Shown here: positions 41,936-52,252 of the stretch, one piece after another
Layout of the letters: every line of letters begins with the position of its first letter
Numbering within the stretch: the stretch's first letter is position 1
NCBI GenBank assembly: GCA_965153355.1
Contig: OZ231127.1
Coordinates: forward strand, 5,890,001-5,954,000
Origin: Flaccisagitta enflata
Lineage: Eukaryota; Chaetognatha; Sagittoidea; Aphragmophora
Length of the DNA: 64,000 nucleotides
Reading direction: 5' to 3'
Program-made: the position numbers and the translations under genes
Notes under the pieces: model-generated
What the model was told of the DNA's origin: nothing
Seen by the model: only the letters and a program-made list of their open reading frames with translations
The model's database searches: none

Positions 41936-42507
41936 ATTGATAGGGTTGATAGAGTTGATTAATTTGACTCAATTACAAAAGTCACCACTTTTTAGTCGCG
42001 CGCACGCGACTCTATGACCCACTCTGTCCGTCTGTCGGTTGGTCGGTCCGTCCGTCCGTCGGTCTTTTTTTAGCTATTTTAGACTATTACATTTCGTCTT
42101 TTAGTCTTTTGGTCTTTTAGTCTTTTTGTCTAAAGATCTTAACAACCGCACACGACTGTAAAGGGTTGTCCTTGTTCCAGTGGTCCCGGCCTTTAATTGG
42201 GTGAGTTTCCACGGCCTCCAATTAAGCTGATTTATTCATCAATTCATTCAGGTCAATCTAGTCATCTTGATTAAAAAAGATACATTGAGCTTGAGGAGTC
42301 AGGTCAATTCAGTTTTTTATGTCTCGCACGCGCCTTGTTGAATTCCGAGCAGCTCCTGCCCAACCGTCCGCGACTGGATTGCTGGGTTATCCAGCCTTGT
42401 TTTTTTTTTTTCCTATTTTTTTTGTTTTTTCTTTCTTTTTTTTTCCAATGTCTTATTTCTTTTCATGATCTATTTTCTAGCCAATTTTTTTTCTGTTCTT
42501 CTTCTAC

Positions 42508-42770
42508 CAGGGGTGTATATTATTGAGTCGCTTTTGATTCCCCTCCCTCCTGCCTTTGATTTTCTTCCCCACGACGCGTCGTGTCGCGTTTTTATATCTA
42601 TGATTTTTCCCATATAGCAATAAAACAATATGGTTAAGGTTTAAGTAGTGTTAAATTGTGTTTTACTAATTGTGTTTTATGATTTGGTACTGTCAGAAGT
42701 TATATTTTCCCTAAATTTCCTTTTTTTCTCTGTTTTCCCGCTTTGATTTCATTCCCTATCTCCAGACCTG
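42508..42770. mobile_element. Non-autonomous hAT-type element, second copy (263 bp)
   Basis: CAGGGGTGTATATTATTGAG at the left; it ends CTCCAGACCTG. It is flanked by the perfect 8-bp duplication TCTTCTAC at 42500-42507 and 42771-42778. Its interior matches 3504-3801 closely (TTTTATATC, ATAGCAATAAAAC, GTGTTAAATTGTGTTTTAC). The right end lacks the long inverted repeat but keeps CCTG. Confidence 0.9.
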
Positions 42771-42789
42771 TCTTCTACTTCTTCTTTTT

Positions 42790-43127
42790 AAGTGCGTCAT
42801 CGCACTTCTATAAGAGGTCATGTCCGTCTGCTGGTTGGTTGGTCGGTCGGTAACGCAAACGTTAGAAATGTGCAAAACGTGTAAAATGTGTAAAAAGTCG
42901 GCTTTCAAAAGCTACACGTCGTGTTTCAGCGTTTAGCATCTTCAGGCTTTGATCATTCATTCATTCATTCATTCATTCATTCATTCATTCCTTCATTCCT
43001 TCATTCCTTCATTCCTTCATTCCTTCATTCCTTCATTCCTTCATTCATTCAATCATTCATTCAAAACGTTGATTCACAAATTCTTAATCAAGCGAGGCGC
43101 ACTTATTGGCCATAACTTGGCCTTGTT
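42790..43127 (+). mobile_element. Hairpin/(GTCY)n element, AAGTGCG subfamily
   Basis: AAGTGCGTCATCGCACTTC, TATAAGAGGTCATGTCCG, interior including (ATTC)n at 42955-43060, then GGCGCACTTATTGG and AACTTGGCCTTGTT. The arms differ from other subfamilies but pair with each other: A AAGTGCG, A' CGCACTT, A'' CGCACTT. Confidence 0.85.
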
Positions 43128-43180
43128 TTTTCTTTTTTTATTTTTTCATTTTAACTTTAACATTCTTTTCCCTTTTTTTT

Positions 43181-43362
43181 GATGCGGCCTCACATCTCTA
43201 TAAGAGGCTGTGTATGTTGGTCTGTCCGTCTGTTGTGACCGCATTCATAAAAAACACAGAATATTCCGTTTTTATGTGCGCCAAAGTACCTCTATAACTG
43301 CCTGGGTCCATTGTTCGTTCTAATATCCACACGGCACCCCTAATTGGGCTACTTGGCCTTGT
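43181..43362 (+). mobile_element. Two hairpin/(GTCY)n element copies, joined or nested
   Basis: GATGCGGCCTCACATCTC and TATAAGAGGCTGTG at 43181. A second start is at ~43274 (ATGTGCGCCAAAGTACCTC, TATAACTGCCTGGGTCC). The end is CACACGGCACCCCTAATTGG and TACTTGGCCTTGTT. Confidence 0.7.
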
Positions 43363-43369
43363 TCAACAA

Positions 43370-44067
43370 TAAATTGGTACCAACCAAGTGACATACATTA
43401 AATCATTCATTCATTATATTATTTATTCATTCATAAATGACATTTATTTGTAAACAAGGAAGGATACACGGCAATTCAGTTGCAGACCGTTGGGAAGTAG
43501 CACTAATGCGACAGCCGCCTGCAATTCAAAAATTTGCGGAGGGACAGATGGACGGACCGACAGACGGACCAACCGACACTTTTTTTCTTGTCAGGGACGT
43601 CAGCTTACTTTATTGACGTCCTTCATCATACGTCGATGCATAGTCAATTAAGTCATAAATAACGAATTATGTAATTGACAAACAGAGCTTTTCTGTACCT
43701 ATTTGATTTTTTACTGATTTGAAATATAAATTGTGAAATTTAACTTTAAATTTTTTTTTCTATTTTTTAGCTAATGGTCTAGTGTACTTTCATATAAAGT
43801 GTAGGTATTTCTTTCAACTTACTGCATGTGTGTATATTGTTGTGCAAAAAAAAAAACTTCCTTAGAACATTGAAGACAAATATATTATATACAATTTATA
43901 CTGGCATACATATACAATGTTAGAAAACAAAAAAGCAAGAGAAATTAATAGTTTAAGTTAAAAGTCGTTTCCATGACAACCCGTGTAGATCATGAACATC
44001 CACCGAAACATCAAATCGGAGAAGTTTTCTAAAACTAGTTAGTGAAACATCAAACTGGAATTTGGAT

Positions 44068-44070
<3 letters not shown>
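43370..44070. other. Gene-free stretch
   Basis: AT-rich. A piece with GGACGGACCGACAGACGG is at ~43550-43578. Otherwise nothing recognisable. Confidence 0.4.
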
Positions 44071-44071
<1 letters not shown>

Positions 44072-44128
<57 letters not shown>

Positions 44129-44229
44129 TAACTAAACGTGACCAATTGATTTAACAAAATGTGATAATCATTCATCATTGTATTGGGAAATTGAATAACA
44201 ACTAACACGGACGGATGGGCAGGGGCGTA

Positions 44230-44303
<74 letters not shown>
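44072..44303. repeat. Microsatellites (GA)n and (CA)n
   Basis: (GA)n at 44072-44125 and (CA)n at 44230-44303. The latter lies between GGGCAGGGGCGTACC and a GGACCGACGG tract, so it sits in a partial minus-strand hairpin/(GTCY)n element (~44207-44395). Confidence 0.9.
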
Positions 44304-44590
44304 TATTTCAACCGCGGCAACAAAAATGCATATATACACTTTCCAACTCGAGTGTGACGAATGGACCGATGAACGGACCGACGGATGGAAAGCTCGCAAA
44401 TATGTTCGATAAAAGCAATATGTGGCCAACTGAAGAGAAGAGAGATGACCAACCGACCGACCTGTGCACATTTCTCTAAGATATTGCCCATGCTCGATAA
44501 GTACAGGGCGGTTGGTTGAACGGTCGGTCCATCTCTTTTCTTCACGCTTCGGTTGGCGACACGTTGCTTTTATTGGAAGCAAGCAGTTTT

Positions 44591-44810
44591 TAGTCGCGTG
44601 CACGCGACTCTACAACCCACTCTGTCCGTCTGTCGGTCCGTCGGTCTGTCTGTTGGTCACACTTAGCTTTTTTTCGTCGTTTTACGCCATTTTAAGTTAT
44701 TCAAGTTGATTTAAGTCAATTTACATTTAGTCTCTTAGTCTTTTGGTCTTTTAATCTTTTAGTCTAATGGTCCTAACAACCGCACGCGACTGTAAGGTGT
44801 TGGCCTTGTT
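44591..44810 (+). mobile_element. Hairpin/(GTCY)n element, GTCGCG subfamily
   Basis: TAGTCGCGTGCACGCGACTC, CTGTCCGTCTGTCGGTCCG, a TTTAGTCTTTT interior, then ACCGCACGCGACTGTAAGG and TTGGCCTTGTT. All arms intact. Confidence 0.9.
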
Positions 44811-44814
44811 TCAT

Positions 44815-45135
44815 CATCGTCCCTGCCTTTAGATCAAAACAGCTCCCGAGTTACCGCTGACACCGCCCCTGCCCACTCGCGCGCATCTGAAGGTTTTGAT
44901 TAGTTATTGATTTTTGATCTAACCTCCCGTAATTCCGCCCTTAAAAATCTTCAAGCTGTCTGATGACGTACAATGATTGACGTCAAAGGCGCATTTTCCG
45001 CTCGCAGTCGTCGCCTCTCTTTTTTAGTCTGCTGGCGCGAGACGCGAGGTGGCGCGAAGTGGCGCGAAATGGCGTAGCGCGACGTGAGGTGGCGCGAGTT
45101 GCGCATGTCCTCAAGTGTGAAGGGATTTGTAGAAA
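44815..45135. other. Gene-free stretch
   Basis: Includes a GGCGCGA-rich minisatellite at 45025-45105 (GAGGTGGCGCGA, GTGGCGCGAAATGGCG). No coding signal. Confidence 0.4.
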
Positions 45136-45137
45136 GG

Positions 45138-45144
45138 GGAGAGA

Positions 45145-45215
<71 letters not shown>
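45138..45215. repeat. Microsatellite (GA)n
   Basis: Perfect dinucleotide run followed by a G9 tract. Confidence 0.97.
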
Positions 45216-45217
<2 letters not shown>

Positions 45218-45446
45218 GGGGGGGGTGGGAGAAGAGGCGAGCTAACGCGACAAATAACGAGGCGATGATGATGATGATGATGACGCCTATGATGATGATG
45301 GTGTTCTACGTGCCTTTTAATCGTCAACCTCGTGAATGAAGTTAAAAAGCATGTGAAAGAGAGAGAAATGAGTGCGCAGATATAACGGTCAACAAACAAA
45401 AGTGCACACATATGATATAAAAGATACATCCGTGCAAAAGATAAAC

Positions 45447-45578
45447 ATGACGTCCGCGCAGATGTTGTACGATCATTTGATTCCTTGTTTCTTAGCTATT
45501 GTGGTGATTTGCGTCTACGCAATCTTGATCACGCTCGTTACGATGCACGGACACAAAAATCCGCCTTTGAGAAGCTAA
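45447..45578 (+). CDS. Possible 43-aa single-pass membrane micropeptide
   Basis: An ATG in good context (AAACATGAC) opens a 43-codon frame with ~11 polar residues (MTSAQMLYDHL). A ~21-residue hydrophobic helix (IPCFLAIVVICVYAILITLV) and a short basic tail (HGHKNPPLRS) follow. A TATAAAAG box lies ~30 bases upstream (45415-45422) and AATAAA follows the stop within ten bases. The layout looks like a short membrane-regulator peptide or the first exon of a larger protein. I recognise no family. TATA-to-ATG spacing leaves almost no 5' leader, which weakens the case for a promoter there. Confidence 0.35.
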   Translation: MTSAQMLYDHLIPCFLAIVVICVYAILITLVTMHGHKNPPLRS

Positions 45579-45900
45579 AAAATAAACAAAAAAGTGATAA
45601 GTCCTTAAGGTTTGGTCGCAACGATGTCTTAAACCAAGTCTTGATTTCATTACATGAAAGTGGATATTTTCTCAAGCAAACTCTGAAAAAAAGGGTTCTG
45701 AAAGAAAATCGAATGTGCAAAACAACAACAACTACAACAATTACAACAACAATTACAACAACAACAACAATTACAACAACAACAAGAACAACAACAACAA
45801 CAACAACTACAACAACCACAACAACGACGACAAAAACAAAACTCGTAGTTCTTTCCAAAGAAAACAAATTGTTTTTTTTTTTTTTTTATCAAACGTCAAA

Positions 45901-46573
45901 AATGTTGGACAAATTGAAGAATTACTTTTTCGGTGAAAACCCGGAAGCGGCAACAGCAACAACAGCAGCAGCAACAGCAGCAACAACAGCAGCAACAACA
46001 GCAGCAACAACAGCAGCAATTGCAGCATCGGAATCAAATGGCAATTCTGCGTCGGAAAAGACAAAAACCAAATCTAAGCAAGAATTTTCTCCACGACAAA
46101 ATGGCCAAAATGGCCAAAATGGCCAAAATGGCGTCAAAAAAGAACGGAATCCAAAAAAGGAACATGAAGGCTGCAAAAAAGCCAAAATAATGAATGGACC
46201 GTCCAAAGCCGAACTCAATTCGACGCTTCTATTTGCTAGTGATAAAAGAAGAAAGGGCCGCAGAGGTGGTGGCGGTGGAGGTGTTGATGATGGTGCTGGT
46301 GATGGTGGCGGCGGCGGTAGGGGTGGTGCTGGTGGTGGTCGTGAGGTTGATGGCGGCGGTGGTGGCGATCGTCCTGAAAGAGATGGCCCTGGAAACTGCG
46401 GCAAACTTTCAGCGACAGCCGAGAGAAACTCTATTTTGACATCCACGACGAGGCCCCAACGCAAGACTGAATGTTGTACCAGTGGACACAGTTCCATAAC
46501 TAGCTCTGCCTGGAACAACTCGAAAGGTAAGGGTAAAAGGCTGAAAGTTGTAGCAGTTGACACAGTTCCATAA
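45901..46573 (+). CDS. Possible low-complexity protein, 224 aa
   Basis: The frame begins MLDKLKNYFFGENPEA, a plausible N-terminus in good start context. It then runs into Ala/Thr, Gln-Asn-Gly triplets (QNGQNGQNG), a Lys-rich section, and Gly-Gly-rich stretches. It ends inside a 74-bp tandem repeat, at the first copy of a CGAAAG/GTAAGG splice-donor-like site (46527) or at the stop at 46571. Upstream is a (CAACAA)n tract. Length and bias could reflect repeats only. No domain is recognised. If real, the first ~18 residues and the basic middle are the only non-repetitive parts. Confidence 0.3.
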
Positions 46574-46758
46574 CAAGCTCTGCCTGGAACAACTCGAAAG
46601 GTAAGGGTAAAAGGCTGAAAGTTGTACCAGTGGACACAGTTCCATAACAAGCTCTGCCTGGAACAACTCAAAAGGTAAGGGTAAAAGGCTGAAAGTTGTA
46701 GCAGTTGACACAGTTCCATAGCAAGCTCTGCCTGGAGCAACTCGAAAGGTAAAATGGT
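46473..46758. repeat. 74-bp tandem repeat, four copies, each with a splice-donor-like site
   Basis: The unit is GTTGTA(C/G)CAG, T(G/T)GACACAGTTCCATAAC, AAGCTCTGCCTGGAACAACT, then CGAAAGGTAAGGGTAAAAGG. Copies alternate between ACCAGTGG and AGCAGTTG variants, so the array probably arose by doubling a 148-bp block. Confidence 0.9.
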
Positions 46759-46814
46759 AGAATGGCAGTTTTTATTCGTTGCAGACCGAAAACTTGATGG
46801 ATAAAAGAAATATA

Positions 46815-47465
46815 TAGACGATAACAGCTCTCAGAAATTATCAAAAATCATGACTTGATATCGTCCATTTGAGACTAGACCAATATGGAGGTAGGGAATC
46901 AACTCAGACTATCAGAAATGTTCTCAGGTCAATTTTTCGATCCCCATGGCCTAAGGTTCTCAGGTCAAAAACCATATAAGGTCAAATTTTCAAAATGGGA
47001 AATATACATATTTGATTGCAGATTCAGAATCCTTGTAAAAAACTGTCTGTTAAAAGTGTCTTCCTTTTTTCAAAATTCTAACTAGAACATTGTCAAATTT
47101 GATGTTAAAGGTATAAATAGAGTAAGAATTGCGCTTTTGTTTAAAATTTTGCTAATTTTGACCTAAAACGTCAATTTTGACAGTGTTCTGGTCAGAATTT
47201 TTAAAAAAGGAAGGCACTTTCAACATACAGTTTTTTACAAAGATTCTGAATCTGCAATCAGATATGCACATTTCAAATTTTGAAAATTTGACCTTATATG
47301 GTTTTTGACCTAAGAACCTTAGGCCATGGGGATCGAAAAATTGACCTGAGAGCATTTTCAACGGGCTGAGTTGATTCCTCAGGTCAATATTGGTCTAGTT
47401 CAAAATGGACAAGAGGAAATGATAATTCTTATATATTTCTCAGAGCTGTTAATATAGACGACAGT
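46815..47465. repeat. Foldback element, ~650 bp
   Basis: Left AACAGCTCTCAGAAA, CAGGTCAATTTTTCGATC, CCCATGGCCTAAGGTTCT and GATTGCAGATTCAGAATC are mirrored at the right by their complements in reverse order, to TTTCTCAGAGCTGTT. Arms ~280 bp, centre ~60 bp, no ORF. Confidence 0.88.
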
Positions 47466-48210
47466 GTTTATACATCGACCGACCGACCAACGGATTGACC
47501 ATTGTCAATCACACTACAACGCCCAATTTTCAGGCAGTTTCATTATACGTCAACTAATTCTGGTGCCATTTAACGTCAGCGCCAGTAATTGACATGCACA
47601 TACTCAAATTTAACATAATTTAACGTCAGTGTCATTCAATGTCGGTATCATTTAATGTCAGTGTCAGTCATTGACTCGCGCCAAGTTTATTACAGGCTCA
47701 ATTTGACAAAACAGTTTTCAGCAGATTTCCGCTGGTCCTTTCAAGTAATAAATTCTTGATGTGGCAGTGTGGCACTGGTCCTATCGAGCAATAAATTCTT
47801 GATGTGGCATCTTTCAGTTTCACGATGCCGTCAATACAATACCTTCGCGTGACGGGGATGAAGATATTTATTCTAGCTAGCAAGGTCGGATACATGGCTG
47901 TCTTGAGGATGTCCACTTGGTCGTAAATAAAAGCCTGTGATATTGTCATTTAAAGACTATTGAGGGGCCTAATGTTCTCCAACGTTGGACGTTGGACCGA
48001 TTGACTGACCGTGTTAGTGGAAAATGAATACACTCTTTTTTTTTTAAAAGAACGTCATTTTGTTTCCGAATGCTTCATGTTCTTATTTTCAAAGCCAAAT
48101 GAAGCTTTCAATGTTCTTCCAGTGTTTTTGATTTTAGATACTATATAAACTATAGAAACCTTACAATATACTACCAGTAAAGGCGGCTCTCGCCGACCGG
48201 AAAAAATCGT
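47466..48210. other. Gene-free stretch
   Basis: Repeats of TTTAACGTCAGYGYCA type around 47570-47670, and an imperfect doubling of AATAAATTCTTGATGTGGCA at ~47745-47810. No convincing gene. Confidence 0.4.
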
Positions 48211-48212
48211 AA

Positions 48213-48275
<63 letters not shown>

Positions 48276-48960
48276 TGTCTGTTTCTCTCCCGTGTTCCCT
48301 CCCCTCCCTCTCCCTCTCTCCCTTCCTCCCTCTCCCTCCTCCTCCCCTCGCTCCCTCCTTCCTTACTCCTCCCTCTCTCTTCCTCTCACTCTACCTGCCC
48401 TCTCACTCTCCCTCCCCTTACCCTCCCCTTGCCCTCCATCCTCCCCTCCCTCCCTCTCCTCTCCCTTTCTCCCCTCCCTTTTCTCACCCTTCCCTCTCGC
48501 CCCTCCCCCTCTCCCTCCTTCTCCCTCCCTCCCTCTCCCTCCCTCCCTCTCTCCCTCCCTCTCCCTCCCTCTCTTTCCCTCCCTCCCTCTCCCCTCTCCC
48601 TCCCTCCCCTCCCTCTCCCTCTCCCTCCCCTCCTTTCCCCTCCTCCCATCTCTTCCTCTTTCCTCCTCTGCTCTCACTCTCTCTCCTCCTCCTTCTCACC
48701 CCTCCTCCTTTTTCCTTCCTCTTTCCTCTCATCTCTCCTCCCTCTACCTTCCCTTCCCTTCCGTCACCCTCCTTCCTCTCTCTCTCCCTCCCTCTCTCTC
48801 TTTCCTTCCTTTCCTCCTCCCTCCCTTCCTCCCTCTCCCCCTCTCCCTCCTTCTCCACCCTCCCAAACTCCTTTTCCCACCCTCCTCTCCCTTCCTTCCT
48901 CCTTCCTCCTCTCTTCCCTCTTTCCTCCTCTTTCCTCCTCTTTCCTTCCCTCTGCCCTCT
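48213..48960. repeat. (TG)n followed by a ~690-bp CCCT-rich pyrimidine tract
   Basis: (TG)n to 48273, then almost uninterrupted pyrimidine on the plus strand (CCTCCCTCTCCC type). Confidence 0.96.
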
Positions 48961-48969
48961 GCTGAACTC

Positions 48970-49515
48970 ATTTGTTGTTATTTAGTGGCCTAAATTGAGA
49001 TCGATGAAAAATAAAGATCTTTGAGAAAAATGTGGAAAATGTGAAAAAATAAAAAAAGATTAAAAAATTCATAGCGCCTAAAGTATTGGTCCGACAGTGC
49101 CCTGATTTTTTCCAGAAGGTGTAAAAAAGTGCCCTCTTTCACCCTGTACCAATTTCAACCCCAGCCTCGGGCGAGCCTAGTCGTGACTCAACTTCCTCAA
49201 AACACCTCAAGCGAAAATGGAAAAAATTAATTCCTAAGCGAAACTCAAAAAATCGAAAAACGTTTTTCGATTTTTTTCCCAATTATTGATGATGAAGATT
49301 GTAATTTCATAAGAAACACAACGATAATGATTACATTGAGCAATGCAATGTAGTCAGCTGCAATAGTGACTCCAAGATTACTAGATTCCGTAAAAGCGCA
49401 TAGAAACACATCGGTCTAGTACTCATCACCGTAAAATATTGCAACCGTAATAAATAGTGAGAGAGAACAAACAGACGAGATAATGAAAAAGCCGTGAAAA
49501 ATAACAGGCATAAAA
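48970..49515. other. Gene-free stretch
   Basis: AT-rich, with no recognised repeat or coding signal. Confidence 0.35.
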
Positions 49516-49520
49516 AATAT

Positions 49521-49853
49521 CTATCTTTGAATGAGCAAAGGACGCGGTGATGACCAAGAGGGTTCGTTTCTTGCGGAAAAAATGCTAAACGACGCAAGGA
49601 GCGACGCTTTTGAGCAGTATGAAATAAGTTTATGCATATCGACATTACTAACACTGCATACTTTCAAAAGAAATGCCTTAATACAGGACTTGTTCTCTTT
49701 AGTAATCAAGCCTCTTGCCGATACTTCCAATGAAAATTGAAAGACCTGATAATCATGTGCGAGATCAGCGACCAACGGGGCATATTTTCGCTCTTTAAAA
49801 TCATGATCTTTTTCGATGTTTCTTTCCCAAGGGCAAGTCAGTTCTAAAATCAC
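49521..49853 (-). pseudogene. Retroelement remnant, region downstream of reverse transcriptase
   Basis: The minus strand reads VILELTCPWERNIEKDHDF then ERKYAPLVADL and SLEVSARG. This matches the conserved segment after the reverse transcriptase in many non-LTR-type and related retroelements: a hydrophobic strand, E/D-L-T-x-P-W-E/D-x-N-I, then K-x-x-K-Y. About 100 codons are intact. No reverse transcriptase catalytic motif is found upstream within the next kilobase, so it is a truncated copy. The family cannot be assigned from this piece. Confidence 0.6.
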
Positions 49854-49869
49854 AATGATTCTTTGAGAT

Positions 49870-50355
49870 TTGTTATACTAAATATATTTCTATCAAATAC
49901 TGTTAAAACTAACGTCAATCATTAAAGTCTGGGGATATTTTCATAATATTAATCTAAAAATTATGAAATATCATCTTATTTGTGCAAAAATTCAAGTGTT
50001 TACCTAATTTTCTTTAAATAGTTATTATTTTAAGTGAAATTTTTTTCTCTAGATTTAAAGCCTTAGTATACTCTTAGATGTTTTAAATTTTGGGGTTGTC
50101 AAAGCCTTGAAGTTCTTAATAACTAGGTTCTTATAAAAAAAAAGAGTGTACCTAGATGAAAAAACGAATGGCCTGAAATCGGCTTTCGGGCGTCGAGTCA
50201 ATTTCATGCGTCATGTAAACGCACGAGTTTTTACGTTGCGTGCGCGTGCGTGAGTGTTGCTGCGTGCGCACAAAACGCACACACGGAAAAATATCGGAAA
50301 ATCGATGGAAAATTGATGAAGCCCTTTTCGCTCTTGACAACCGACCTCGTTTCTT
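49870..50355. other. Gene-free stretch
   Basis: AT-rich, then a G/T/C-rich patch (GTGCGCGTGCGTGAGTG) near 50235-50260. Nothing firm. Confidence 0.35.
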
Positions 50356-50358
50356 CAC

Positions 50359-51110
50359 GTGTCGTCTTCTGCCTTCGTCGTCTTCTTTTTCGTCATTTTC
50401 TTCATCCTTTCTTCCTTTCTTTTTCCATTGGCATTACTTTTCCTTACTTTTTTCACTTCGCTTGCTTCGTCTTTCTTTTCGTCTTCATCGTCTTCATATT
50501 CTTTTACTTTTCTTCCTCTTTCTTTTCCTCTTCTTTTTCTATTATCTTTTGTTTCTTTTGTTTCTTCTTCTTCTTCTTCTTCTTCTTCTTGTCTCTTCTT
50601 CTGCTTCTTCTTCTTTTGTCTCTTTTTATACTTCTTCTTCTTTTGTCTCTTCTTCTACTTCTTCTTCTCCGTCTTCTTCTTCTCCGTCTTCTTATTATTA
50701 TTATTCTCCGTCTTCTTCTTGTTCTTCCCTTTTAAATTGCTTTTCCTTTTCTTTTTCTTCCTTTGTCTCTTCTTCGTCTTTTTCTTTTTTTTTTAATGGC
50801 TTTTCCTTTTCTTCTTCTGCTTCTTCTTCTATTTCTTCTTTATTTCTTCTATTTCTTCTTGTTTCTTTTTCATCTTTTACTTCTTACTCTTTTTCTTTAC
50901 CTTTCTTTTTTTTCTTTTTGCTTTCTTATCCTTTCCGTCTTCTTCTCCTTCTTTCTCTGCTCCTCCTTCCTCTTCCTCTTTATCCTTTTCCCCTTGCCTT
51001 CTTCTTCTTCTTCTTCTTATTCTCCTTCTTCTTCTTCTGCTCCTTCTCCTTCTTCTGCTCCTTCTACTTCTTCTGCTCCTTCTTCTTCCTCTTCTTCTTC
51101 GGAAAAAATT
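50359..51110. repeat. CTT-rich pyrimidine tract, ~750 bp
   Basis: Degenerate (TTC)n with CTCCTTCTTCTG and similar units. Long Ser/Phe/Leu frames in all three phases show it is repeat-driven. Confidence 0.93.
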
Positions 51111-51224
51111 TCTAAGACTATACCGATCTTTTGTTTCTTTCGGGTTTCCCCGCTTGGGCGAAGCTTTAATTCAAGTAGATTCGGGTTGAAATGTATAAGA
51201 CCCAGACCTCACCTAGCCCTAACG

Positions 51225-51300
51225 CTAGCACTAACCCTAACCCTAACCCTAAAACCACCCCCAACCCCGACCTTAATCATAACCCTACCCCTAACCCTAA
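51225..51300. repeat. Interstitial CCCTAA telomere-like repeats
   Basis: Several CCCTAA units (three perfect at ~51236-51252, more with single-base changes) within ~75 bp. This is the TTAGGG-type metazoan telomere motif. Confidence 0.75.
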
Positions 51301-51366
51301 ATAAAAAAAACCGCTTAGAAAGTCAGTAAAACAAAAGACATCACCGAATTCGAAAACACTGTAAAA

Positions 51367-51905
51367 AAAGACCAAAGTGGTCGGTTACCGACCACGTTGG
51401 ATTACCTTGGGTACTTGTTCTAGTAACGTGGTCCTTTACACCTCCTTTACAAATCTTATGTGGATTACCTTTTCTTCCAAAAAAGTGGTCCTTGACGGAT
51501 TACGCAAAATTTAAAGTGGTTCTTTGTCGCAAAAAGGGCGACGGGAGCCGCTTTAATTTTTTAAAAACAATCGTGGTCCGTAACGGACCACTTTCATCTT
51601 GTTGAAAACCATTTTTGCAAAGAAAGTGGTCCTTATAACAGACCACACATTTTTTTTTTGGGGCAGGGTCCCATATAAAGTGGTCCTTTACAAGACCATT
51701 TATTTCTTATATAATGGTCCTACGTTCGACCACTTTCTTTCTTGATTCTGGATGGTACCTAAAAAAGTGGTCCTTTACAAGACCATTTATTTCTTATATA
51801 ATGGTCCTACGTTGACCACTTTCTTTCTTGATTCTGGATGGTACCTAAAAAAGTGGTCCTTTACAAGACCATTTATTTCTTATATACTGGTCCTCACAAG
51901 ACCGC
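51367..51905. repeat. AAAGTGGTCC family; ~87-bp tandem repeat
   Basis: AAAGTGGTCCTTTACAAGACC, ATTTATTTCTTATATAATGG, TCCTACGTT(C)GACCAC and TTTCTTTCTTGATTCTGGATG repeat nearly three times from ~51690. Looser GTGGTCC...GGACCAC pairs extend left to 51367. Confidence 0.85.
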
Positions 51906-51914
51906 ATATTTTTT

Positions 51915-52140
51915 TTGGTCCGTCGGTCGGTTGGTTGGTTGGTTGGTTGGTTGGTCAGTCAGTTGGTTGGTCGATCGGCAGGTTGCTTGGTAGGTGAATC
52001 GGTTGGTCAGTCGGTTGTTGGTCAATTGCTTGGTAGGTCAATCGGTTGGTCTGCTAGCCTGCGGGCTGGTCGGTTAGTGGTTGTTGGTTGGTTGGTTGGT
52101 TGGTTGGTGTGTCGGTCTGTTGGTTGGTGGGTCATTTGGT
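51915..52140. repeat. (GGTT)n / GGTTGGTCGGT tract
   Basis: Degenerate tetranucleotide run related to the (GTCY)n cores of the element family. Confidence 0.85.
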
Positions 52141-52252
52141 TGTTTAGTTTGTTAGGCGATATGTTGTAAAAAGCAAAAAAATTACTTTGCTGCTATGGCC
52201 AGTAAATAAAGAAAGAAAAAATTTAAAAGACTGAAAATTAGATGTAATAAAA

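Larger units (their letters stand above)
40184..42177 (+). mobile_element. Nested hairpin/(GTCY)n elements with expanded interior
   Basis: Starts occur at 40184 (AGTCGCAGACACGCGACTC), 40252 (AGTCGCGTGCACGCGACTC) and 41994 (AGTCGCGCGCACGCGACTC). The last ends at ~42177 with CCGCACACGACTG and TTGTCCTTGTT. Another distal end (CCGTCCGCGACTGGATTG...CCTTGTT) is at ~42360-42402, consistent with insertion of one copy in another. Confidence 0.7.

Noticed and set aside
42790-43127. tRNA gene or tRNA-derived SINE
   Set aside because: The hairpin and CGTTCGACG-like segments in the element family do not form a cloverleaf, and A/B box spacing is not conserved among copies.
47698-47949. Minus-strand 83-codon frame as a gene fragment
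   Set aside because: Contains a direct repeat (AATAAATTCTTGATGTGGCA) and no recognisable motif.
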